Source: Peptococcaceae bacterium (GTDB lineage: Bacteria > Bacillota > Peptococcia > Peptococcales > Peptococcaceae). From it: DNA of 62,363 bases. The translations under genes and the position numbers were made by a program. The notes below the pieces were generated by a model. The model worked only from the letters and a program-made list of their open reading frames with translations. It was not told the DNA's origin and ran no database searches. This document shows, in pieces, positions 42,221 to 50,036 of this stretch. The first letter of the stretch is position 1. Each line of letters begins with the position of its first letter. The stretch is taken from positions 1 through 62,363 of the forward strand of contig JAFYPD010000083.1 in assembly GCA_017547685.1 (NCBI GenBank). The letters are read 5' to 3'.

Positions 42221-43222
42221 ATGAAGCAGTGGAAAGAAATCAGTTTACATGATATCAAAGGTATTCACGTCGGCCATGCCCAGGACGAGGAACATGCCAC
42301 CGGGTGCAGTGTTATTTTGTGTGATAAAAAAGCGGTTTGCGGTGTGGATGTGCGGGGCGGCGGCCCGGCAAGCCGGGAGACCGAGCTGTTAAATCCGATG
42401 ATGAGTAACGATGGTATCAACGGGCTGTTATTAAGCGGCGGCAGTGCCTATGGGCTAGATGCGGCCGGCGGTGTGATGAAATACCTGGAGGAAAAAGGCC
42501 AGGGCGTCAAAGTGGGAAAAGCCATTGTGCCGATTGTGGTTGGCTCCTGCATTTTTGATTTAAACTGTGTGGATGGCAGTGTGCGTCCTGATGCGGCTAT
42601 GGGCTATGCGGCCTGTGTAGACAGTGAGCGACATATGGAGCGAAACGGCAATGTGGGCGCCGGTATGGGCGCTACCGTAGGGAAACTTTTAGGCGACAGT
42701 ACGGCTATGAAATCAGGGCTTGGATGCTATGCGGTACAGGCAGGCGGTCTGCAGGTAGGTGCTATGGTGGTGGTAAATGCCATCGGTGATGTGTTTGAAC
42801 TGGACAGTACCCGTCAGCTGGCGGGGCTCTTAAATCGTAAAAAAGATAAAATGATTTCCAGCGAAGTAGAAGCGGTCAAGCTTTTGCAGCTGGCAAGCAA
42901 ATTCTCGTTTAATACCACCATTGGCGCTATTGTAACCAATGCGCATCTGGATAAAGCCTCGATGAACAAAGTGGCGGCTATGGCTTCCAACGGTGTGGCT
43001 CGCACCATCCGGCCGGTCAATACCTCTATGGATGGGGACTCCATTTATGCCATTTCCGTCGGGAAAGTAAAATCCAGTGCTGATGTGGTGGGCACATTAG
43101 CCGCCTATGCCCTTGGCAAAGCTATTAACCGGGCAGTTTTGGAAACCAAAGAAAAATACGGCTATAAATCGGCACAGAGCTTTGTTACAAAACCAAAACG
43201 ACTGATAAAACGCACAATCTGA
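42221..43222 (+). CDS. P1 family peptidase (DmpA/BapA-type, Ntn hydrolase fold)
   Basis: This 333 aa protein belongs to peptidase family P1 (S58), enzymes that cut themselves into two chains and release N-terminal residues, beta-peptides or D-amino acid esters. Visible family segments are HVGHAQDEEHATGCSV, VDVRGGGPASRETELL, LLLSGGSAYGLDAAGG, GNVGAGMGATVGK and the likely self-cleavage site FNTTIGAIVTNA. There Thr after Asn (near residue 232) would be the nucleophile, where DmpA has Ser. CCAGGAGGTG sets the ATG at 42221. No signal peptide is visible, so it is probably cytoplasmic. It is followed 30 nt downstream by an alpha/beta hydrolase. Confidence 0.87.
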   Translation: MKQWKEISLHDIKGIHVGHAQDEEHATGCSVILCDKKAVCGVDVRGGGPASRETELLNPMMSNDGINGLLLSGGSAYGLDAAGGVMKYLEEKGQGVKVGKAIVPIVVGSCIFDLNCVDGSVRPDAAMGYAACVDSERHMERNGNVGAGMGATVGKLLGDSTAMKSGLGCYAVQAGGLQVGAMVVVNAIGDVFELDSTRQLAGLLNRKKDKMISSEVEAVKLLQLASKFSFNTTIGAIVTNAHLDKASMNKVAAMASNGVARTIRPVNTSMDGDSIYAISVGKVKSSADVVGTLAAYALGKAINRAVLETKEKYGYKSAQSFVTKPKRLIKRTI

Positions 43223-43252
43223 TATAAACCATTTCATAAGGAGGACAAGGTT

Positions 43253-44182
43253 ATGTCTATCAAAGAAATCAGTTTTGCTTCTGCCAACGGCAGAGACACC
43301 ATCAAAGCGTGGGCGTACAGCCCATTAGAAGAGCCTAAAGGCGTGATTCAGCTGATTCACGGCTATGGGGAACATTCCCGCCGCTACCTGCATATGATTG
43401 GCAAATTCAATCAGGCCGGGTTTGTGGTATATGCCGACGACCACTTAGGCCACGGGAAAACCGGCTACGACGGCGGCACCCTGGGCGATCCGCACTCCGG
43501 CGGTTATATGACTTACTTAAAAGACGAAAAACAGCTGCACGATATCGCAAAACAGGATTACCCGAATATTCCGTACTTTGTGTTCGGTCACAGCTGGGGC
43601 TCTATGCTGGCACGCGCCTATGCAGCACACTATGGCGATGATATCGCGGGGCTGCTGCTGTGCGGAATCTGCTCCCAGTGGAAAGGCTGTGAACTGGCCT
43701 ACGAAAATGAGGAATTCCATGCTGCCTATAAAGCCGACCCTTACCAGCCGGCCGGCGAATGGTTCGGCAAAGTGTTCAGCGGCATGACCGACCGCATTGA
43801 ACATCCAAACAGTCCGTCCGACTGGATTGCCAACGACCCTCGCATTGTGGCAGACCATGCCGGCGATATGTTCAACACCTTTGACACCACCATCGAACTG
43901 CCATGGGATTTTGTGCAGCTCTATCACTTTATCGAGAGCGACGAATGGGCGCCAATGGTGCCGCCGAATATTCCGGTTTACCTCATTGCCGGCGACCAGG
44001 ACCCATGCGGCAACTACGGCGAAGGCTTATACCACGTGGCAAACCTCCTGGCAAACAGCGGCAACAAAACACAGGTAAAAGCCTACTCCGGCTATCGCCA
44101 CGAAATCCATAACGAGCTGGATATCCGCGATGAAGTAGAAGATGGGCTGATTCAGTTTATGGACGATGTATTAGCAAAGTAA
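43253..44182 (+). CDS. Alpha/beta hydrolase (monoacylglycerol lipase-like, serine aminopeptidase S33 type)
   Basis: This 309 aa protein has the full catalytic framework of the hydrolase_4/lysophospholipase-like group: oxyanion motif IHGYGEHSRRYLHM near 33, nucleophile elbow GHSWGSMLAR near 115, acid at IAGDQDPCG near 247 and His in SGYRHEIHNE near 285. Family members hydrolyse mono- or lysoacylglycerols and other short esters. AAGGAGGAC lies before the ATG. It follows the P1 peptidase closely and may share its transcript. The codon use is rather GC-rich. Natural substrate unknown. Confidence 0.87.
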   Translation: MSIKEISFASANGRDTIKAWAYSPLEEPKGVIQLIHGYGEHSRRYLHMIGKFNQAGFVVYADDHLGHGKTGYDGGTLGDPHSGGYMTYLKDEKQLHDIAKQDYPNIPYFVFGHSWGSMLARAYAAHYGDDIAGLLLCGICSQWKGCELAYENEEFHAAYKADPYQPAGEWFGKVFSGMTDRIEHPNSPSDWIANDPRIVADHAGDMFNTFDTTIELPWDFVQLYHFIESDEWAPMVPPNIPVYLIAGDQDPCGNYGEGLYHVANLLANSGNKTQVKAYSGYRHEIHNELDIRDEVEDGLIQFMDDVLAK

Positions 44183-44196
44183 CGGCACTTTAATAG

Positions 44197-44236
44197 ACAG
44201 TCAGCCTGCGGTCGGCAGGCTGACTGTTTTTTGTCT
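44197..44236 (+). terminator. Terminator of the peptidase-hydrolase pair
   Basis: AGTCAGCCTGC and GCAGGCTGACT form a perfect 11 bp stem around GGTCG, followed by GTTTTTT. Confidence 0.88.
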
Positions 44237-44280
44237 TTGCCAGCCTTCCTTTTTAATGTAAACTTAAAAAATAAAATTGG

Positions 44281-44309
44281 TTGACAATTGAAACGCAATC
44301 TGACATAAT
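44281..44309 (+). promoter_or_regulatory. Promoter of birA
   Basis: TTGACA (44281-44286) and CATAAT (44304-44309) are separated by 17 nt. Confidence 0.75.
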
Positions 44310-44334
44310 AAAATGCAGAGCAGGGGTGAATACT

Positions 44335-45312
44335 ATGGGGACAAAAGAACAATTGCTTGCACTTTTTGAGAACAACAAAGGCGTATATTTTTCGGGCGAG
44401 GATATTGCCGAAAAATTTTCTATTTCCAGAACAGCCGTGTGGAAATCTGTGAAAACTCTGCGTAGTGAGGGATACAACATTGATGCTGTTCGTAATAAAG
44501 GGTACAGCCTTTCTGTAGAAACGGATATTCTTTCTGTACAGGGGATACAGAAGTATTTAAAACCTGTCTGTTCATGTGTGGAGATAAACGTACTTCCGGT
44601 AGTACATTCTACCAATACTCTGGTTCGTGAAAAAGCAGCGGCCGGTGCCCCTGAAGGTTATTTTGCAATTGCAAATAATCAAACAAACGGCAGAGGAAGA
44701 AGCGGACGCAGCTTTTTTTCTCCGGCTGATACGGGTATTTATATGAGTCTGCTGCTCCGCCCTCCCTGTTATTCTTCCCGGCAGGCCATGAAACTGACAA
44801 CAATGGCCGCCGCTGCTGCATGTGAAGCAATCGAAGCGGTGTCTGGAGAACCTGCACAGATTAAATGGGTAAATGATATTTATATTGCCGGGAAAAAAGT
44901 GGGTGGAATTCTCACGGAAGCAGCATTTGGACTGGAGGATGGACTTCTGGAATATGCAGTTCTTGGAATCGGTATCAATGTTTCTCCGCCAAAAGGCGGT
45001 TTCCCGGATGGATTGCAGAACATCGCCGGAACCATATTCTGTGATGCGCAAAGTGATGGGAAAAATCGTCTTGCAGCAGAATTTCTGAATCAGTTTATGA
45101 TGTATTATACCAGGTCAAACACAGATGATTATGTTGACAGCTATCGCAGCAGAAGCCTTGTAGTTGGTAAGGAGATAACCATTACCTTCTCCGGCTATCA
45201 GAAAAAAGCAGTTGCACTTGATATCGACACCGATTGCCGCTTGATTGTAAAATATGAGGATGGCAGAACAGAACCTCTTTCTTTTGGTGAAATCAGCGTG
45301 AAACTCTCATAA
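44335..45312 (+). CDS. birA: Biotin--protein ligase / biotin repressor BirA
   Basis: BirA activates biotin with ATP, attaches it to biotin-carboxylase carrier domains, and in the two-domain form represses biotin genes. The 325 aa protein has an N-terminal winged helix (SISRTAVWKSVKTLRSEGY, about residues 21-40), the biotinyl-AMP loop GRGRSGRSFFSP, KWVNDIYIAGKKVGGIL and the C-terminal SH3-like domain. It is therefore the regulatory type. AGGGGTGA lies before the ATG at 44335. The biotin transporter gene bioY lies downstream, a natural target, though I do not see a clear BirA operator in front of it. Confidence 0.94.
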   Translation: MGTKEQLLALFENNKGVYFSGEDIAEKFSISRTAVWKSVKTLRSEGYNIDAVRNKGYSLSVETDILSVQGIQKYLKPVCSCVEINVLPVVHSTNTLVREKAAAGAPEGYFAIANNQTNGRGRSGRSFFSPADTGIYMSLLLRPPCYSSRQAMKLTTMAAAAACEAIEAVSGEPAQIKWVNDIYIAGKKVGGILTEAAFGLEDGLLEYAVLGIGINVSPPKGGFPDGLQNIAGTIFCDAQSDGKNRLAAEFLNQFMMYYTRSNTDDYVDSYRSRSLVVGKEITITFSGYQKKAVALDIDTDCRLIVKYEDGRTEPLSFGEISVKLS

Positions 45313-45458
45313 TCTATCCAGTTAATAGGCAAGGGGCTTTTTGCAGTTGTAATCGCACAGGCAGAATGCAGTTGTTAAAAGGGTTGATAATCCGCGCGGC
45401 AGATCGTTAACTCATTTTGAGCAGATTGCATTTTTAATGAAAAAGGAGGTAACAATTA

Positions 45459-46025
45459 ATGTCAACATCAGCAGCAACAAGAGGAAAAACAGCGGATATG
45501 GCTTATATTGCGATATTCGCCAGCATAATAGCGGTATGTTCGTGGATTTCGATTCCTGCGATGGTGCCTTTTACATTGCAGACATTTGGAGTGTTTCTGG
45601 CAGTAGGTGTTCTGGGCGGCAAAAGAGGCACTATGGCGGTTCTGGTCTACTTATTATTAGGTGCAGTTGGTATTCCGGTTTTTGCTGGTTTTACAGGAGG
45701 TATCGGTTGTATTTTAGGCACTACAGGCGGTTATATTGTCGGGTTTCTCTTTTCTGCCATGGTTATGTGGGCCATGGAATGTGTATTCGGCAAAAAAACA
45801 TGGGTATTGGCTCTTTCTATGCTATTCGGCCTTTTAGTTTGTTATGTATGCGGAACAATCTGGTTTATGCTGGTTTATGCAGCTGGCAGCGGCCCGATTG
45901 GCGTGTGGACAGCACTTATGTGGTGCGTATTCCCGTATATGATTCCGGATATTTTAAAGATTGCGCTTGCCTTACGTATCAGCAAAAGGATTACAAGAAC
46001 AATCTCTTCTATAGCCCGAATTTAA
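45459..46025 (+). CDS. bioY: Biotin transporter substrate-binding subunit BioY
   Basis: BioY is the membrane S component of biotin uptake, acting alone or with an ECF module. The 188 aa protein has six hydrophobic segments and the family motifs SIPAMVPFTLQTFGVFL, GVLGGKRGTMAVLVYLLLGAVGIPVFAGFTGG (given here as one family region at about 48-79) and TGGYIVGF. AAAGGAGG precedes the ATG. No ECF ATPase or EcfT gene is near, so it must pair with a shared module elsewhere or work solo. It follows birA by 146 nt. A longer reading frame overlapping it in another frame (45437-46084) is not a gene. Confidence 0.94.
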   Translation: MSTSAATRGKTADMAYIAIFASIIAVCSWISIPAMVPFTLQTFGVFLAVGVLGGKRGTMAVLVYLLLGAVGIPVFAGFTGGIGCILGTTGGYIVGFLFSAMVMWAMECVFGKKTWVLALSMLFGLLVCYVCGTIWFMLVYAAGSGPIGVWTALMWCVFPYMIPDILKIALALRISKRITRTISSIARI

Positions 46026-46116
46026 GCAAGGATAGCGAAAGGTGTTATTCTTATTATTTACAGATACATAATATTCTAATATAATAAAACTATAAATAAT
46101 AAAGGAGGCGCTTTCC

Positions 46117-47052
46117 ATGCAGGATCTGGACAGACAATTAACCGGAATGAAACGTGCTATGATGCGCAGAACACAGCTTTTAACCCGTATGCATCATCTG
46201 CTTGACCAGCGGGATATGCTCCGGAGTAAAGAACAGCAGCTGGCGGCAAAGCTGGATAAAGAGGAAACCGATGTAGAAAAGCTGGAGGGCGGCAGCCTCC
46301 GAAAATATATGTATTATATTATGGGCAATTACGAGGAAAAACTGGACATTGAAAAGCAGGAGGCATATCAAGCCAGAGTGCGTTACGATGCGGTGTGCAA
46401 AGAGCTGGATAGTGTCATGGCCGATATAGAAAAGACCGATGCAGAGCTGGACACCCTGGCCGATTGCGAGGAGGAATATCAGCGGCTGCTGCGTGAGAAA
46501 ACAGCGAGGATTCATGCTGTGGATGCCGCTCACAGCGAAGTGATTGTGCGGCTGGATGAAACCCTGCAAACACTGGAAGGGCAGCATCGGGAGCTGAGTG
46601 AGGCCCTTGCAGCCGGAAACCGGGCCATGCAGGCGGTAAGAGCCGTGGAGAAGGAACTGGACAGCGCTTCCAGCTGGGGCACATGGGATATGCTGGGCGG
46701 AGGCATTTTAACCGATATGGCAAAACACAGCCATCTGGATGCGGCACAGGTTCGTGTGGAACAATTACAGGTACACCTTCGCAGTTTACGCACCGAGCTG
46801 GCGGACGTGGCCGTTGATGCCGATGTTCAGGTTCAGATGGACGGCTTTTTGCACTTTGCCGATTTCTTCTTCGATGGGATTTTTGCCGACTGGGCTGTGA
46901 TGGATCATATTGAAAACAGCCAGAGGCAGATTCGCGGTGTCATCGGTCAGATTAACGACGTGATGCACAGCCTGCAGGCTATGCTTGAGGAAAACGAAAC
47001 CACCCGTGCTGATATCCAGGCACAGAGAGATAAACTGATAGTAGACTATTAA
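46117..47052 (+). CDS. Coiled-coil protein of unknown function
   Basis: This 311 aa protein is almost wholly helical, with long heptad-like runs rich in E, K, Q, R and L (residues about 10-65, 85-180 and 265-308). Between them is a less regular part with SSWGTWDMLGGGILTDMAKH near 186-205 and a hydrophobic FLHFADFFFDGIFADWAVMDH segment near 241-260. There is no signal peptide or clear membrane helix. The middle motif (W-T-DML-GG-I-D--KH) occurs in several uncharacterised Firmicute proteins. AAAGGAGG sets the start. It lies alone behind bioY and ends in a strong terminator. Function cannot be assigned. Confidence 0.75.
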   Translation: MQDLDRQLTGMKRAMMRRTQLLTRMHHLLDQRDMLRSKEQQLAAKLDKEETDVEKLEGGSLRKYMYYIMGNYEEKLDIEKQEAYQARVRYDAVCKELDSVMADIEKTDAELDTLADCEEEYQRLLREKTARIHAVDAAHSEVIVRLDETLQTLEGQHRELSEALAAGNRAMQAVRAVEKELDSASSWGTWDMLGGGILTDMAKHSHLDAAQVRVEQLQVHLRSLRTELADVAVDADVQVQMDGFLHFADFFFDGIFADWAVMDHIENSQRQIRGVIGQINDVMHSLQAMLEENETTRADIQAQRDKLIVDY

Positions 47053-47061
47053 GAATCGTCA

Positions 47062-47095
47062 TACAAGGCGGTCACAGTATGTGGCCGTCTTTTTT
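47062..47095 (+). terminator. Terminator after the coiled-coil gene
   Basis: AAGGCGGTCAC and GTGGCCGTCTT form a stem with loop AGTAT, followed by TTTT. Confidence 0.8.
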
Positions 47096-47136
47096 GCTGT
47101 GCAGATTGTATTTCCCATGTATTTGCACCGGTTATA

Positions 47137-47165
47137 TTGACATAGAAACACACTGCTGTTAGAAT
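47137..47165 (+). promoter_or_regulatory. Promoter of the PadR-DUF2812 operon
   Basis: A consensus -35 TTGACA (47137-47142) and -10 TAGAAT (47160-47165) are 17 nt apart. The -10 box touches the palindrome at 47163-47194. Confidence 0.85.
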
Positions 47166-47194
47166 ATCATTAAACGATATCGTATAACGATATT
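47163..47194. promoter_or_regulatory. Palindromic operator, likely PadR autoregulation site
   Basis: A 32 bp imperfect palindrome is centred on CGATATCG. Inside it ATATCGT-ATA-ACGATAT (47177-47193) is a perfect inverted repeat. It overlaps the -10 box and transcription start of the PadR gene, the classic place for a self-repressing operator. Confidence 0.75.
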
Positions 47195-47223
47195 GAAATT
47201 ATGAATAGAAAGAGGGCGTTTGT

Positions 47224-47541
47224 ATGCCGAAGAAAGCGCTGGAAAGCTTGACCGAATCGATGTTTTATGTGCTGATGGCGTTTCGCGGCGGTCCGAAATG
47301 CGGTATTGATGTAGCTGAGTTTGTGGAGAAAAAGACCGATGGTTTATGCAAGTTAGGTCCGGCCACACTGTACACCATTCTGGCCAAATTTGAAACTGAG
47401 AAGTACATCCGTGAAATTCAGGTAGATGGCCGCAAACGAACCTATGAGATAACCGACAAAGGCCTTGTAGCTTATTACGATGAAGTGGCGCGCCTGCGCC
47501 GCTGCCTTGCCCATGCCGACAGCGAAAGGGGAGAACAATGA
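47224..47541 (+). CDS. PadR-family transcriptional regulator
   Basis: This 105 aa protein is a small PadR regulator (subfamily-1-like, short form): a winged helix with ESMFYVLMAFRGGPKCGIDV, LGPATLYTILAKFETEKYI and RTYEITDKGLVAYYDEVARL, the last forming the dimer helix. Such proteins repress membrane or detoxification genes and often their own promoter. AGAGGG lies upstream of the ATG. The palindrome at 47163-47194 is its probable site. It overlaps the next gene by 4 nt (ATGA), so it is translated with the DUF2812 proteins. Confidence 0.92.
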   Translation: MPKKALESLTESMFYVLMAFRGGPKCGIDVAEFVEKKTDGLCKLGPATLYTILAKFETEKYIREIQVDGRKRTYEITDKGLVAYYDEVARLRRCLAHADSERGEQ

Positions 47542-48743
47542 TGGGCAGTGAGAAACGCAAACGAGTTTTCAAAATGGCGCCATGCCCGGACTATGACATT
47601 GCCGGTATGGAACAGTGGCTTGCCGATATGGCCGCTCAGGGCTATATGCTGAAACGCTTTTTTACCAATCTGATTGCTGTGTTTGAGGTGCAGGAGCCGC
47701 AAAACCTGCGCTACGGTATTGCAACGGTATCGTCCAACGCTTTTCTGGTGCCCGATCTGGATACGTCGCTGGATAATCTGAAAGACTACTGCGCCGCCTA
47801 CGGCTGGAATTATATAACGCACCGCAGTATATTCTGCATTTTTGTAACGGAGGACGAAACGGCTCTCTCTTTACACACGGATAGCGACATAGAGGCTATG
47901 ACGCTGGAAAAAGTGCGGAGAGAACGGCGAAATAACCTGATTCTGCCTATATTCTGGATTGTGATTCTTTCTGTTCAGCTGATTGCAAATGGGTTCTGGC
48001 TTGCCATTGCGCAGCTGGGGAGTATGTATTTTCTTCCGCTCGTTTTAATTCTTGTGATTTCGTTATCCAACTCGACTCTGGAATTACGGCATCTGCATGA
48101 TGTGGAAAAAGCAGTTCGTGACGGCAGAAGTATAACAAAAAACCGAAACAGTAAGGCTTACCAGATGCGAAGTGTTCTGGTGCTGGCTTCCCTGATCATT
48201 TTACTTGTGATGACCGGCGTGCAGTATTACAACGAAAAAACAGGAAACGGTAAAATTCCATTTGAACATTATACGGGAGATATCCCGACTCTGACAATTC
48301 AGGATCTGGTAGAGGGAGATATCTATATTTCCACCGACCAGTCGAAGTATTCTAATTTTGTTTTGCAAAGGACCGACTTACTGATACCGGTGTATATCCA
48401 GTTTGCTCAGAATGGCGCTGTGTATGAGGACGGTATCTGTCAGTTTTCAGGCGGTATCACGGTGGAATATATGGAAACCCGTATCCCGTGGTTTGCCCGA
48501 AAGATTGCAGAAGATTACCAGAAAAACGATAAAAATTTCTGGTTTGACCGGATTAACCGTTATAAAGAACTGCCACTGCCAGACCTTGGAGTCGATTATG
48601 CAGCGGCCTATGAACATCTGTTGCCGGTTTTTGTACTGGCTGAGGGTAATAAAGTGGTGTATGTGTATTATCATCAATCCAGCGGCGGTGTGGAAATGAC
48701 GATGGATGAGATAACACAGATGTATGCAGAGAGTCTGAAATGA
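47538..48743 (+). CDS. DUF2812 domain membrane protein 1
   Basis: This 401 aa protein starts with a soluble DUF2812 domain (about residues 10-115; motif CPDYDIAGMEQWLADMAAQG). Two or three membrane segments follow (about 132-180 and 213-230) and then an extracytoplasmic or soluble domain of about 165 residues with DLGVDYAAAYEHLLPVFVL near the end. DUF2812 genes are almost always preceded by PadR genes; their role is unknown, with envelope stress or peptide response sometimes proposed. RBS GGGGAG is inside the padR end. The next gene is a divergent paralogue with the same layout. Confidence 0.87.
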   Translation: MMGSEKRKRVFKMAPCPDYDIAGMEQWLADMAAQGYMLKRFFTNLIAVFEVQEPQNLRYGIATVSSNAFLVPDLDTSLDNLKDYCAAYGWNYITHRSIFCIFVTEDETALSLHTDSDIEAMTLEKVRRERRNNLILPIFWIVILSVQLIANGFWLAIAQLGSMYFLPLVLILVISLSNSTLELRHLHDVEKAVRDGRSITKNRNSKAYQMRSVLVLASLIILLVMTGVQYYNEKTGNGKIPFEHYTGDIPTLTIQDLVEGDIYISTDQSKYSNFVLQRTDLLIPVYIQFAQNGAVYEDGICQFSGGITVEYMETRIPWFARKIAEDYQKNDKNFWFDRINRYKELPLPDLGVDYAAAYEHLLPVFVLAEGNKVVYVYYHQSSGGVEMTMDEITQMYAESLK

Positions 48744-48754
48744 GGTGACAGAAG

Positions 48755-49975
48755 ATGTATGATACAGATGAAAACGTGCGGCATGCTATCCGTATGTCAC
48801 CATGCCCGGTATATGATATTAGTGGTATGGAATGCTGGTTAGAAGAGATGGCACGGCAAGGGCTGCTGTTATGCCGCTATAGTATGGGTCTTGCTGTGTT
48901 TGAAAAGCGGGAACCGGCCCGCGTACGGTATCAGCTGGCTCTTTTGCCCGGTGACCCGTTAATGGAAAAAGGGATTCCGACGGTGCAGGATGAAATGATT
49001 GCACTTTGTGAAGAATACGGCTGGCACTACGTCACAAAACGAGGAAGATTCGGGATATTTGAGACAGAGGATGAAACGGCTCGCACGCTGTATTCCGATG
49101 CAGAACTGGCATCAGCCGAGTATGAGGAACTGCGGCAGAGAGAAAAATCCGCACTTCGCAGTAATCTATTATGGCTCCTGATAATAGCTCCGCTAATGCT
49201 GTTTAAAGAAAATATACTTCAAAGCTGTTTAATGGTCGGCACGGAATTATATATCCTGCTTTTTGCGGCTATGACATGGCATGTTGTGAATAATATCCGA
49301 AACATCATACAATTGCGAAAGCTGGAAAAGCAGCTGCAAAGCGGTCAATCCCTGCGTGAATGCCGGATAGCACAGCATCCGACAGCCTATCAAGTGTATG
49401 CGGTAGTGCCGATTGTATGTTTTACTTTGCTTTGTATCTTGCTGATGTCCAGAATGGATACAGGCTATAGCTGGCTGTATGGTGGCTATCGGGAGGCTCA
49501 TCCTCCGTTGGCCAGTTATACAGAGCCGCTTCCTTTTGCCCGGCTGGAGGATATAATCGCAGACGGTGTGGATATTGATACCGATACCAATGATACCATT
49601 CAGGTAGAGCATGACATTCTAGCTCCATTGATGCTGACTGTATCACAACAGGACCGGTTTCGAATGCCGGATGGCAGCACCAGGGATTACGGGATGTATG
49701 CCAAATATTATGAAATGCTGCACCCGGCATTGGCGATGCGCCTGGCGAAAGAACAGCAAATGCAGGATAAAGAACGATGGGAAACCTGGTATCAGCTGTA
49801 TATGCTGCCCGATTTAGGTGTCGATAAAGCAGTAGCGTATCACGGTATACGCCCGACGCTGATTCTGGTAGAGGGGTCGCGTGTACTGGTTGTGATGCTG
49901 GATGAATATGATAACCCGGATCTGATTCCATTGGAACAATGGAGCCGAGTATTTGCAGAAAGCCTGAAAATATAG
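48755..49975 (+). CDS. DUF2812 domain membrane protein 2
   Basis: This 406 aa protein repeats the layout of its upstream neighbour: DUF2812 domain (SPCPVYDISGMECWLEEMAR at about 14-33), two membrane spans (about 137-175), a third (about 213-230) and a C-terminal domain ending with LPDLGVDKAVAYHGIRPTLI. It starts 11 nt after the first protein's stop behind GAGGTGA, so the three genes form one operon under the PadR site. The similarity in the last 80 residues suggests tandem duplication. Function unknown. Confidence 0.86.
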   Translation: MYDTDENVRHAIRMSPCPVYDISGMECWLEEMARQGLLLCRYSMGLAVFEKREPARVRYQLALLPGDPLMEKGIPTVQDEMIALCEEYGWHYVTKRGRFGIFETEDETARTLYSDAELASAEYEELRQREKSALRSNLLWLLIIAPLMLFKENILQSCLMVGTELYILLFAAMTWHVVNNIRNIIQLRKLEKQLQSGQSLRECRIAQHPTAYQVYAVVPIVCFTLLCILLMSRMDTGYSWLYGGYREAHPPLASYTEPLPFARLEDIIADGVDIDTDTNDTIQVEHDILAPLMLTVSQQDRFRMPDGSTRDYGMYAKYYEMLHPALAMRLAKEQQMQDKERWETWYQLYMLPDLGVDKAVAYHGIRPTLILVEGSRVLVVMLDEYDNPDLIPLEQWSRVFAESLKI

Positions 49976-50036
49976 AACGGGAAACATTTCTATTTTACAA
50001 TAACATTTAGATGATACAGGAAACGGGGGAACACGA

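Noticed and set aside
45340..45450. Possible BirA operator before bioY (TTGTTAA and GTTAAC words)
   Set aside because: The two words do not form an inverted pair with proper spacing, so I could not support a site.
45437..46084. Frame of 215 codons overlapping bioY
   Set aside because: It is longer than bioY but in another frame, rich in Cys, Tyr and Arg, without a family match. BioY in the other frame is unmistakable.
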